A stretch of DNA of 29,105 nucleotides, taken from assembly GCA_035308345.1 (NCBI GenBank), contig DATGGW010000483.1:1-29105 (forward strand). The letters are read 5' to 3'. The position numbers were made by a program, and so were the translations under genes. How positions within the stretch are numbered: the stretch's first letter is position 1; the number at the start of each line of letters is the position of its first letter. This stretch comes from CF-113 sp035308345. Its GTDB lineage: Bacteria; Chloroflexota; Ktedonobacteria; Ktedonobacterales; Ktedonobacteraceae. The notes beneath the pieces were generated by a model that did not search any database, was not told the DNA's origin, and saw only the letters and a list, made by a program, of their open reading frames with translations. This document shows positions 14,887 to 22,662 of the stretch, piece after piece.

Positions 14887-15891
14887 ATGGATTATAAGGA
14901 TTATTATAAAGTGCTCGGTGTCCCTAAAAGCGCCAACACAGACGAAATCAAGAAAGCATTTCGCAAGCTGGCGCGTAAGTATCACCCGGATGTTAACCCT
15001 GGTGATAAGAAGGCGGAAGAGAAGTTCAAGGAGATCAACGAAGCCTATGAAGTGCTCTCGGACGCTGACAAACGCCGCAAATATGACACACTTGGCCCGA
15101 ACTGGCAAGAGCAATTTGGCCCCCAGCCTGGCGCGGGCAGGCGCAGTTCCACCTTTCGCACTTCCCCTCTTGATTTTGACTCGCCATCTAACTTTTCAGA
15201 CTTCTTCGAGGCGCTTTTTGGTCGTTCGGCAACCGGGGCTGCCGGTGGTGTGCGCATGCGCGAAGATATTCGCCGCCGCGCGGGAGACAACATCGAGCAG
15301 CCGGTGGAAGTCACCATGCAAGAAGCGTATGTGGGTGGTACGCGCACGTATAACATTCAATCAACAGAGGTTTGCGCTTTCTGCCGCGGCACCGGCGAGG
15401 TCGCGGGAAAAGTCTGCACCAATTGCGGCGGCCAGGGGCAGCTCGCGCGCAGCAAACGCATCCAGGTAAAAATACCGGCGGGCGTAGATACCGGCTCACG
15501 TATTCGCGTCGCGGGTGAGGGTCAACCGGGCATCGGCGGCGGCCCGCGCGGCGACCTCTACCTGACGATCACCGTCAAATCCGACCTGCTCTATGAGCGC
15601 AAAGGCGACGATCTCTATCTCGATTGTGAGGTGGAGCTTGTCACCGCCATCTTAGGAGGAGAGGCGCAGATGACGTTACCCGACGGGCGTAAGTTGATAC
15701 TTACCATCCCGCCAGAAACGCAGAATGGGCGCATATTCCGCCTGGCGGGCAAGGGCATGCCCCACCTGCGCGGTGACGGCAGTGGCAACCTCTTTGCGCG
15801 CGTCAAAGTGGTGCTGCCAATGCAGCTCACTACCGAAGAGCGCGAATTGTTTGAACAACTGGCTCGCAGCCGGGGAGCCTCTTACGTGTAG
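14887..15891 (+). CDS. dnaJ: DnaJ-family co-chaperone with a reduced zinc finger
   Basis: 334 residues. J domain at 1-70 with the H-P-D motif (33-35), a G/F-poor linker containing 'DFFEALFG', then a cysteine region with only two C-x-x-C-x-G motifs (Cys163/166 and Cys177/180), and two substrate-binding beta domains to the C-terminus. Standard DnaJ has four such motifs forming two zinc sites; here there is enough for one. It should stimulate DnaK ATPase and deliver unfolded proteins. It follows grpE in the same operon. CbpA-like proteins have no zinc motif, so this form is intermediate between the two groups. Confidence 0.9.
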   Translation: MDYKDYYKVLGVPKSANTDEIKKAFRKLARKYHPDVNPGDKKAEEKFKEINEAYEVLSDADKRRKYDTLGPNWQEQFGPQPGAGRRSSTFRTSPLDFDSPSNFSDFFEALFGRSATGAAGGVRMREDIRRRAGDNIEQPVEVTMQEAYVGGTRTYNIQSTEVCAFCRGTGEVAGKVCTNCGGQGQLARSKRIQVKIPAGVDTGSRIRVAGEGQPGIGGGPRGDLYLTITVKSDLLYERKGDDLYLDCEVELVTAILGGEAQMTLPDGRKLILTIPPETQNGRIFRLAGKGMPHLRGDGSGNLFARVKVVLPMQLTTEERELFEQLARSRGASYV

Positions 15892-15920
15892 AGACATCTT
15901 GTAGTATAAGGAGAGACATC

Positions 15921-16289
15921 GTGGACGAGAAAAGTGACGGCGCATGGTATGTCATCAGTATCGCGGCCATCAAAGCCGAGGTACATGAGCAAACTCTGCG
16001 CCATTACGAACGCCTGGGGTTGATCTCACCTGCGCGGAAGGGCAATAGCCCTCACAGCCCACGCCTGTATTCTGACACTGATATTGAACGAGTCGTGCAT
16101 ATCCGCCGCCTGATGCGTGACCTTGGCGTCAATCTTGCAGGTGTAGAGGCCATCCTGCACATGAAAGATCGCATGGAGCAAATGCAGCAAGACCTGGAGC
16201 GCGAACTGCAGCGCTTGCAAGAACAGCACAGCACAGAAACGCGCAGGCTCAAAGATATCATCGAACGCTTGCAACGCGGCGCGTCATAA
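15921..16289 (+). CDS. hspR: MerR-family heat-shock repressor HspR
   Basis: 122 residues from GTG 15921, with AAGGAG 7 bases upstream. The DNA-binding part reads 'YVISIAAIKAEVHEQTLRHYERLGLISPAR...PRLYSDTDIERV', followed by 'GVNLAGVEAILHM', which is characteristic of HspR, and a C-terminal coiled coil (about 78-122). HspR represses its own chaperone operon, usually with DnaK as co-repressor. A matching HAIR-like site lies over the grpE promoter, so autoregulation is likely. Confidence 0.88.
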   Translation: MDEKSDGAWYVISIAAIKAEVHEQTLRHYERLGLISPARKGNSPHSPRLYSDTDIERVVHIRRLMRDLGVNLAGVEAILHMKDRMEQMQQDLERELQRLQEQHSTETRRLKDIIERLQRGAS

Positions 16290-16291
16290 GC

Positions 16292-16310
16292 AGGTCACAA
16301 CCTTTTTTTT
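16292..16310 (+). terminator. Possible weak terminator after hspR
   Basis: AGGT-CACA-ACCT followed by a run of T. The stem is only 4 bp, so the call is tentative; the T run and position 3 bases after the stop are the main support. Confidence 0.35.
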
Positions 16311-16340
16311 CATGTCTCGTATATATTTATGAAATAAAAA

Positions 16341-16369
16341 TTGTCATGAAAACTGCTTTATGTTATATT
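16341..16369 (+). promoter_or_regulatory. Promoter of the kinase/phosphatase cluster
   Basis: TTGTCA (16341-16346), 17-base spacer, TATATT (16364-16369), with TGT directly before the -10. About 48 bases upstream of the first gene's ATG in an AT-rich stretch. Confidence 0.7.
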
Positions 16370-16416
16370 GAACATTATTATGAACGTTGCACAGATGTTG
16401 TGTGAGGAAAAAACCT

Positions 16417-17292
16417 ATGCCACTTAAACTAAAAGCTGCCCAAAAGACTGATGTAGGACGACAACGCGAGCAAAACGAAGACAGCCCATTTATGTCCATC
16501 TCAGAAGATCTAGAGCGAGGCTTATTTATTGTCGCCGACGGCATGGGGGGCTATCGCGCGGGCGAAGTTGCCAGCCAGCTTGCCGTGAATAAGATCAGTG
16601 AGTCGCTCAAAGCTCTCCTGGTACCTATATCTGAGCAGCCGACCATCAAACTAACACCAGTTTCCGATGAGCAGACCATCAAACTCGACACTGTAAAAGC
16701 CGCCGAGCAGAACGTAAAGCAAAAAACGCGCAAGCTTGCGGAAACTCCAGCTATTAAAAGCATCGATGATCACCTTAAAGCCGCAGTTCGCCAGGCAAAC
16801 CGCGCTATTTTGAGCTACGGCGAAGAACAGTCAGGGGCGCGCGGGCTGGGGTGTACCGTTACCTCGGTCCTCGTACAGGACGATCAGGCATCCATCGTCA
16901 ACGTGGGTGATAGCCGTACCTATCTCTACCGTGATGGCACTCTCAAGCCACTCACCAGAGACCACTCGCTTGTCCAGCGATTAGTCGAAGAGAAGCAAAT
17001 TGAGCCGGAAGATGTGTACACACATCCACAGCGCAACCTGATCTATCGTTCGCTGGGCGCGGGACACAAAAATATTGATCCCGATGTTTTTCATATTCAA
17101 TTGCAAGCTGGCGATACTTTGCTGCTCTGCTCAGACGGGCTGTGGGAGATGGTGCGACACCAGGACCTGGTGAACATCTTGCAGCAAGAAAATGACCCCC
17201 AGAAGATATGCGATACCTTGATCGACCTGGCGAATACTAATGGGGGTGAAGATAATATTACAGCCATCGTGGTGCAGATACGGGCGCGATAA
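16417..17292 (+). CDS. PP2C-family Ser/Thr protein phosphatase
   Basis: 291 residues from ATG 16417 (GAGGAA 7 bases upstream; a longer in-frame TTG start at 16387 lacks a ribosome site). All PPM motifs are present: 'GRQREQNED', DGMGG (Asp41), 'GCTVTSVLV', 'VNVGDSRTYL', 'CSDGLWEM' (Asp240) and 'GGEDNITAIVV' (Asp279), so a two-metal catalytic site should form. Between DGMGG and the next helix is an insert (about 70-115) carrying two TIKL repeats (Thr76, Thr87). It removes phosphate from Ser/Thr proteins, presumably including the kinase encoded 42 bases downstream. Cytoplasmic, no membrane segment. Confidence 0.92.
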   Translation: MPLKLKAAQKTDVGRQREQNEDSPFMSISEDLERGLFIVADGMGGYRAGEVASQLAVNKISESLKALLVPISEQPTIKLTPVSDEQTIKLDTVKAAEQNVKQKTRKLAETPAIKSIDDHLKAAVRQANRAILSYGEEQSGARGLGCTVTSVLVQDDQASIVNVGDSRTYLYRDGTLKPLTRDHSLVQRLVEEKQIEPEDVYTHPQRNLIYRSLGAGHKNIDPDVFHIQLQAGDTLLLCSDGLWEMVRHQDLVNILQQENDPQKICDTLIDLANTNGGEDNITAIVVQIRAR

Positions 17293-17334
17293 ATCGGGCC
17301 CCTCCAGAGCAAAACCAGTAATAAGGACTATCGT

Positions 17335-19347
17335 ATGCCTCTCCCAGAAGGTACTATCCTGGATAGAAAATTTAAGATTGTCGGTGTGCTTGGTGAAGGT
17401 GGAATGGGTACCGTTTATAAAGTCGAGCAGGTGGATAAGCCTGGCTATTTCCGTGCCGTTAAGGAACTGATCATCAGCCCGAACACTACAGAGGATGAAC
17501 GCAAATCCGCCATTGAGCGTTTTGATAAAGAGATAGACCTGCTGTTTAATCTCAAGCATCCACGTATTCCCTCCCTGGTGCTCAGTTTTCATGAACGAGG
17601 CAACTACTACTTTGTGATGGAGTTCGTGCCGGGGCGCAGCCTGGAAAAGATACTCGAGGATAGCCGCGCGCCGCTGGATGAAGAGCGCGTCATCCGCTGG
17701 ATGATGATGGTTTGCGAAGCGCTGACCTACATTCACACGCGCATTCCGCCTATTATCCTGCGCGACTTGAAGCCGGGCAATATCATGGTGACAAGCGATG
17801 ACAACGTCTTCCTCATCGATTTCGGTATAGCTCGCCGCTTCGACCCCAATAAACGCACTAATACAGAGAACCTGGGAACCATCTCCTACGCTTCACCCGA
17901 ACATCTAGGCTCGATTACAGCGCCTGGACAACGCCGTTCCGCGCAAAACCCCGGCAAGCTGGTGCAGACTGATGCGCGCTCGGATATCTACTCGCTTGGC
18001 GCAACCATGTATCACCTGCTCACCAACAAGGAGCCGGAACCAATCCAGACGCCTGCGCAGGGCAGTATCCTGGCAAAAAACCCGCACCTGCGCACCGTGC
18101 AGATCAACGGAAAGTTCATCAGCCCGGTGGAACAGGTGATTATCAAAGCCATGCAGCAAGATCCAGCGCTGCGTTTTCAAAGCGCGGAAGCCATGCGAGC
18201 CGCCTTACAACATTGTCTTCCCAACCAGGTCTCAACCACGTCACAGGCAGCAGCGACCACCATACACATTCCCAGCATCTCGCCCAACTCGACGATAGTG
18301 GTACCACTGCAGGCCGTCGGCATAGTTTGCCCAAAGTGTGGCTATCGCAACCGGCCCGGAGCCAAGTTTTGCAAGCGAGACGGGCAGCCCTTGAAGCAGG
18401 GGGCCATCGCAGTGCCGCCGCAGCTCAGGGCTTCCGCCGCCGCGAGGCCAACCGCCCCACCTGCGCCCATTCGCGCCCGGCCCGTCCAGCCAGCGCAGCC
18501 AACCCGGCAGGCAATCGCCCAGCCGGTTGCGACACCGGTCAGTTCAGCCGCCAGCAACAACCCGCAGACAGCCTATCGCCTGGGTTTGCAATTTCTCAAT
18601 AATAAACAATATGCCGAAGCAGTGAACCAGTTCAAGCTGGCGCAGGTCTCCTCCATGCCTGCTTACGATGTGCAATATAATCTTGGCCGCGCCTACCGCC
18701 AGTATGGGCAGGCGCTCAAAGACAAGGATAATAAACTGCACATCGAGCAGATGAAACTGGCTGCTGAACATTTCGAGCAGGCCATCGCCGCCAGGCCAGA
18801 TGCAGTTGATGCCTACTTCCAGTTGGGCATGACCTACAACGACCTGGAGCTATTCGATAGAGCGACCACCGCTTTCACCAACGCGCTGACCTATGCGCCC
18901 GGAGACTCCGCCATTTATTATCAGCTTGGCAACACGGCATTAAACCGGGGCTTCACACGGGAGGCCGAGGGATACTACCTGGAAGGGCTAAAAATTAACC
19001 CTGACCACGCCCTCATCCTGGTTGCGTTAGGCCGTTTGTACCTCAGAACAAACCAGGCGCCGTCCGCTATCAGCGTGCTGCGCCAGGCCACCCAGCGCGA
19101 GCCGGGATTGTGGGAGGGCTGGTTTGAATTGGGCCGCGCTCATATGAAAGCGCGTGAGTGGAAGGTAGCCCTCAGCGCTCTGGAACAGGCGCGACAGTGG
19201 AATCCCGACGCATCCACTATTTACAGCGCTATGGCCTCGTGCTATCTGAAAACGAATAATAAGACAGAGGCTCGCCGCATGATGCGCGAAGCTCTACAGC
19301 GCAACCCCAATAACCCGGAAGCTAATCGTTTACAAAAACAGTTGTAA
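17335..19347 (+). CDS. Ser/Thr protein kinase with zinc ribbon and C-terminal TPR repeats
   Basis: 670 residues. Kinase domain at 10-295: glycine loop G-E-G-G-M-G (20-25), Lys43 in AVKE, catalytic loop L-R-D-L-K-P-G-N (142-149; the usual His is Leu142), DFG (162-164), 'SPE' and 'DIYSLG'. A zinc-ribbon-like segment follows (C332-x2-C335, C346, with Asp349 where a fourth Cys would be), then a Pro/Ala-rich linker (about 360-405) and about six TPR units (about 409-665). No membrane segment, so unlike PknB types it is a soluble kinase whose TPR tail probably binds partners. It sits between two PP2C genes; AAGGA precedes the ATG. Confidence 0.9.
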   Translation: MPLPEGTILDRKFKIVGVLGEGGMGTVYKVEQVDKPGYFRAVKELIISPNTTEDERKSAIERFDKEIDLLFNLKHPRIPSLVLSFHERGNYYFVMEFVPGRSLEKILEDSRAPLDEERVIRWMMMVCEALTYIHTRIPPIILRDLKPGNIMVTSDDNVFLIDFGIARRFDPNKRTNTENLGTISYASPEHLGSITAPGQRRSAQNPGKLVQTDARSDIYSLGATMYHLLTNKEPEPIQTPAQGSILAKNPHLRTVQINGKFISPVEQVIIKAMQQDPALRFQSAEAMRAALQHCLPNQVSTTSQAAATTIHIPSISPNSTIVVPLQAVGIVCPKCGYRNRPGAKFCKRDGQPLKQGAIAVPPQLRASAAARPTAPPAPIRARPVQPAQPTRQAIAQPVATPVSSAASNNPQTAYRLGLQFLNNKQYAEAVNQFKLAQVSSMPAYDVQYNLGRAYRQYGQALKDKDNKLHIEQMKLAAEHFEQAIAARPDAVDAYFQLGMTYNDLELFDRATTAFTNALTYAPGDSAIYYQLGNTALNRGFTREAEGYYLEGLKINPDHALILVALGRLYLRTNQAPSAISVLRQATQREPGLWEGWFELGRAHMKAREWKVALSALEQARQWNPDASTIYSAMASCYLKTNNKTEARRMMREALQRNPNNPEANRLQKQL

Positions 19348-19358
19348 AGGAGGGCAGT

Positions 19359-21218
19359 ATGCACTGTCCGTTATGTAATACATTAAATCGAGATGATGCG
19401 AAGTTCTGTAAAGGCTGCGGACAGTCTTTGCATCCGTCACAGGCTGCGCCAGCTGAAGCGATGGCTGAGGCGATCAATCACGTCCCTACACAAGAAACGC
19501 AGGTCGCGACCGCCGGGCAAGCCGCGTCGACTGATGCAGCGCAGGAGCCAGCGCCGTTGGAAGCCAGCGCGTCTGAAGTATCCCGGCCGGAGGAGGATCC
19601 TACTCTTGCGCCTACGCTCATCTTGACGCCGGAGAAAATGGTGGCCTACCATCAACGACGCTGGCAGGAAGCGAGAGCAGCCCAGGACACGCCTGAAGCT
19701 GATGCATCCTCCGAGAGCAATTTTGATGCGCCAGCAGTGTCTTCTGCGCCGGCGCAGATAGGCTCTCCGGTCGAACCTGAGCAAGCGCGCAACGCCATAG
19801 ACTTGCCGGCGCCTATAACACAATCGCAGGACGAACACGACGCAATTCCTATCCCACCTCCCCCGCCGCCTTCAGCGGAGAGCCTGGCCGAGGGTGAAAC
19901 GAAGGCCGCGCCGGGCGAGGCGGAGAATAATGCCGGCTATGTTGAAAATGCCGGTTATCCAGAGATGGAAAAGGTTGAGACAATGCAAGATTCATCTGAG
20001 CATGCATCATCGGAGCAGGCTGAGCCGTCCACGCCAGAGGGCGCGATAAACCAGGTTCCTGCGGCATCCGGTGATTTCGCGTTATTGGCGCTAGGCACCA
20101 CCCTGCAAGGACGCTATGAGATTAGCCAGGTTATCGCTGACAACCCGCAGGAACACGTCTACCAGGTAATAGACCACCAGGGCTACCAGCGCTGCTGGAA
20201 CTGCAACTCGGAACACAACGCTGAAGGCGATGATTTTTGCATTGACTGCGGCGCGAGCCTGCTCGACATCCCCTATAACATGCACGAGTATTCCGCCGTA
20301 CAGAATCAGGAAGATACGCCCGTCCTGCAAGGCAACATCGTTAATACCTTCGTCGATCAGGGGCGCACCTACGTTATCGAACAGATACCGGCGGAACAGA
20401 GCGTCTTCCCTAATGGCGTACACTTGCTTGCCGCCACCAGTTCGGACGCTGGCAACGTGCGGCGCAGCGATCCCAACGAAGACAGTTCTCTGGTATTGCA
20501 AATACAGCGCATCCACGAGTCAATTTCATCGCCGGTAGGCGTCTACATCATTGCAGATGGCATGGGCGGCCATGATAACGGGCAGCTCGCCAGCCATATG
20601 ACGATCAACGTCATCGCGGAGCGCATGACGCGTGAATTACTACTCGCGCCGCTCATTGCTGAAAAAGAAGGGGCGCCCGCCAAACCTTTCGATGAAGAAG
20701 GACTGATGGCGCTGCTGCATGACACCATTGAAGATGCCAATAGCGCCCTCTGCCAGGTCAATACGCGCGATAAAACCGATATGGGTTCCACCCTCACCGG
20801 TTTTATGATAGTGGGCGAGCATGCGTACATAGTTAATGTAGGCGATAGCCGCACCTACATGCTGCGCAACAAGCAACTCTATCCGTTGACGACCGACCAT
20901 TCTCTGGTAGCTCAACTGGTCGCGAGTGGGCTAATCGAGCCGGATGATGTATATACACATCCGCAGCGCAGCCAGATTTATCGCAGCCTGGGAGATAAAC
21001 CCAATACGCAAATTGACATTTTCAAACAACAATTGCATCCAGGAGATATACTTCTGAGTTGTTGTGATGGTTTATGGGAAATGGTGCGCAACCCGCAGAT
21101 CGAAAGCACGCTAAATAACGCGCCCGACCCGCAGACCGCCTGCGAGCAATTGATCGACCTGGCAAATACTAACGGAGGAGAAGATAATATTACCGCGGTT
21201 ATTGTCTATGTGCAGTAG
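19359..21218 (+). CDS. Zinc-ribbon / kinase N-lobe remnant / PP2C phosphatase fusion
   Basis: 619 residues. A zinc ribbon at the N-terminus (Cys3, 6, 17, 20) is followed by an acidic, Ala/Pro-rich disordered linker (about 25-240). Residues 245-270 (GTTLQGRYEISQVI...VYQV) line up with the start of the neighbouring kinase (GTILDRKFKIVGVL...VYKV), but the glycine loop is lost and the region of the catalytic lysine is taken by a second zinc ribbon (Cys279, 282, 294, 297). 'GNIVNTFVDQGRTYVIEQI' then resembles the rest of an N-lobe. The C-terminal PP2C domain (about 350-619) has DGMGG (Asp400), 'VNVGDSRTYM', 'CCDGLWEM' and 'GGEDNITAVI', so it should be active. It is paralogous to the PP2C at 16417. 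AAGGAGG precedes the ATG, 11 bases after the kinase stop. Confidence 0.85.
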   Translation: MHCPLCNTLNRDDAKFCKGCGQSLHPSQAAPAEAMAEAINHVPTQETQVATAGQAASTDAAQEPAPLEASASEVSRPEEDPTLAPTLILTPEKMVAYHQRRWQEARAAQDTPEADASSESNFDAPAVSSAPAQIGSPVEPEQARNAIDLPAPITQSQDEHDAIPIPPPPPPSAESLAEGETKAAPGEAENNAGYVENAGYPEMEKVETMQDSSEHASSEQAEPSTPEGAINQVPAASGDFALLALGTTLQGRYEISQVIADNPQEHVYQVIDHQGYQRCWNCNSEHNAEGDDFCIDCGASLLDIPYNMHEYSAVQNQEDTPVLQGNIVNTFVDQGRTYVIEQIPAEQSVFPNGVHLLAATSSDAGNVRRSDPNEDSSLVLQIQRIHESISSPVGVYIIADGMGGHDNGQLASHMTINVIAERMTRELLLAPLIAEKEGAPAKPFDEEGLMALLHDTIEDANSALCQVNTRDKTDMGSTLTGFMIVGEHAYIVNVGDSRTYMLRNKQLYPLTTDHSLVAQLVASGLIEPDDVYTHPQRSQIYRSLGDKPNTQIDIFKQQLHPGDILLSCCDGLWEMVRNPQIESTLNNAPDPQTACEQLIDLANTNGGEDNITAVIVYVQ

Positions 21219-21294
21219 TGAGCCAGGGCGAGCGCGAGCGATCCACGCATTAATACGAGGACACCCGCAAAGGGCCCTGCTCTACATCAACACC

Positions 21295-21317
21295 GCCCCC
21301 GTCCCTACAATGACTAC
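21295..21317. repeat. Inverted partial copy of the composite repeat
   Basis: CCCCGTCCCTACAATGACTA is a near match to the reverse complement of the TAGTCATTGTAAGGGCGGGG block at 1523 and 10471. It overlaps the likely -35 region of the VWA gene. A decayed GGGCGA palindrome lies at about 21225-21241. Confidence 0.55.
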
Positions 21318-21338
21318 GGCGGGGGGATATGATATACT
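21310..21338 (+). promoter_or_regulatory. Putative promoter of the VWA gene
   Basis: TATACT (21333-21338) with TGA before it forms an extended -10; ATGACT (21310-21315) at 17 bases is a weak -35 lying in a repeat copy. It implies that the VWA and FHA genes can be expressed apart from the kinase genes. Confidence 0.5.
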
Positions 21339-21370
21339 ACGTCCAGCCCATTTGAAAGGAGTTATATACT

Positions 21371-22612
21371 ATGCCCGGTGAGGTAACGCTTGCGCACCAG
21401 GTTGGAAAAGACTTCATGCCTGTTACTGGTGGCAGCCAGCTCGCATATGTACTATTGGAAGCCAAACCAACCGAGATGATGGCGCAGGTACGCATGCCGC
21501 TCAATTTTGCCCTGGTGCTTGACCATTCCGGCTCCATGAAAGGCGCAAAGCTTAAGAACGTCAAAGAGGCAGTCAAGATGGTTATCGACCGCCTGGAGCC
21601 AACCGACTATGTCTCGGTCGTCATCTTCGATGATACATCCCAGGTGATTATTCCCTCCATGCCTGCCAATGATAAGCCGGGCATGAAGGCCGCCATCGAT
21701 CAAATCCGCGACGCGGGCGGCACCACCATGTCGCTCGGCATGATCCAGGGACTCAATGAACTGCGCCGCTGGAATATCCCACATGCCATCAATCGCATGA
21801 TCCTCTTGACGGACGGCGTGACCTATGGCGACGCGGAACGCTGCCGCCAGCTTGCCAGGGATGCCGCCGCCGCCGGTATCGGCATCTACACGCTAGGCAT
21901 CGGCTCCGACTGGGATGAAGACCTGCTGGATAGCGTCGGACAGATGAGCGGCAGCGGAACGCCTGCCGAATTTATTCGTGATGCCTCGGATGCCCTGAGC
22001 GTTTTCCAGCAGCAGTTGCAGAGCGCGGTCGATGTTGCCATTCGCAACGCGACCCTGATCCTGCGCCTGCCCGTCGGCGTGTCGCCCAAAAAAGCCGTTT
22101 TAGTACTGCCTATCATCAAAGACTTCGGCCAGAACGTGCTTTCAGATCGCCAGATCGTGATCCCCTTGGGTGACCTGGAGAAAGATAAACCGCAGTCCGT
22201 GCTGGTTGAATTGATGATAGACCCACGACCCGCGGGTCTCTTCCGCATCGGTCAGGCGGAACTCAACTACGATGTACCAATCGCCGGCATTGTTGGTGAG
22301 AGCATCCGCGATGAGATTAAAGTCACCTTCACCCCGGATGCAAGCCAGGCGGCGGCTGTGAACTCCGTCGTCATGAACTTCGCGGAAAAGGCCAATGCGC
22401 ATCGCCTCGTCACCCGCGTGCTGGACGAATATAAGCGCACCGGAAAGGCAACCACGCGCCTGGCCCCCAATGTGACGCGCGTGCTGGATGAAGAGACGCA
22501 GGCCGCGCTCGAGCAGATCAACCAGGGCCAACAAATTTCGCAGGACCAGGTAAAATCGATAGGCAACAAGACGCGCAAATTGACTCAACGCCTGGATGAC
22601 ATTTTACCTTAA
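21371..22612 (+). CDS. VWA-domain protein with intact MIDAS
   Basis: 413 residues, no signal peptide or membrane segment. The VWA domain (about 43-215) has the complete metal-ion adhesion site: D-H-S-G-S (Asp51, Ser53, Ser55), the Thr in GGTT (118-119) and Asp148 in LLTDG. Downstream is a beta-rich region (about 215-340), then a helical tail with 'EETQAALEQINQGQQISQDQVKSIGNKTRKLTQRL'. Such proteins bind partners through the metal site, often as adaptors. AAGGAG at 21356-21361 marks the start. Its position beside a kinase, two PP2C phosphatases and an FHA protein suggests a scaffold role in that circuit. Confidence 0.87.
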   Translation: MPGEVTLAHQVGKDFMPVTGGSQLAYVLLEAKPTEMMAQVRMPLNFALVLDHSGSMKGAKLKNVKEAVKMVIDRLEPTDYVSVVIFDDTSQVIIPSMPANDKPGMKAAIDQIRDAGGTTMSLGMIQGLNELRRWNIPHAINRMILLTDGVTYGDAERCRQLARDAAAAGIGIYTLGIGSDWDEDLLDSVGQMSGSGTPAEFIRDASDALSVFQQQLQSAVDVAIRNATLILRLPVGVSPKKAVLVLPIIKDFGQNVLSDRQIVIPLGDLEKDKPQSVLVELMIDPRPAGLFRIGQAELNYDVPIAGIVGESIRDEIKVTFTPDASQAAAVNSVVMNFAEKANAHRLVTRVLDEYKRTGKATTRLAPNVTRVLDEETQAALEQINQGQQISQDQVKSIGNKTRKLTQRLDDILP

Positions 22613-22662
22613 CACTTAACACTATGAGTAAGAAATCTGTTTTTTTAGGAGGGTAGCGTATC

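Noticed and set aside
14194..15114. 306-residue minus-strand frame opposite grpE and dnaJ
   Set aside because: It spans two well-supported genes and the promoter between; the Leu/Phe-rich sequence is the reverse of their charged helices.
16387..16416. Ten-residue N-terminal extension of the first PP2C from TTG 16387
   Set aside because: ATG 16417 has GAGGAA at correct spacing, and the extension (MHRCCVRKKP) does not resemble a PP2C start.
21371..22612. VWA protein named as TerY
   Set aside because: The gene context is similar to TerY-P triads, but the long beta and helical tail and absence of ter genes do not allow the name.
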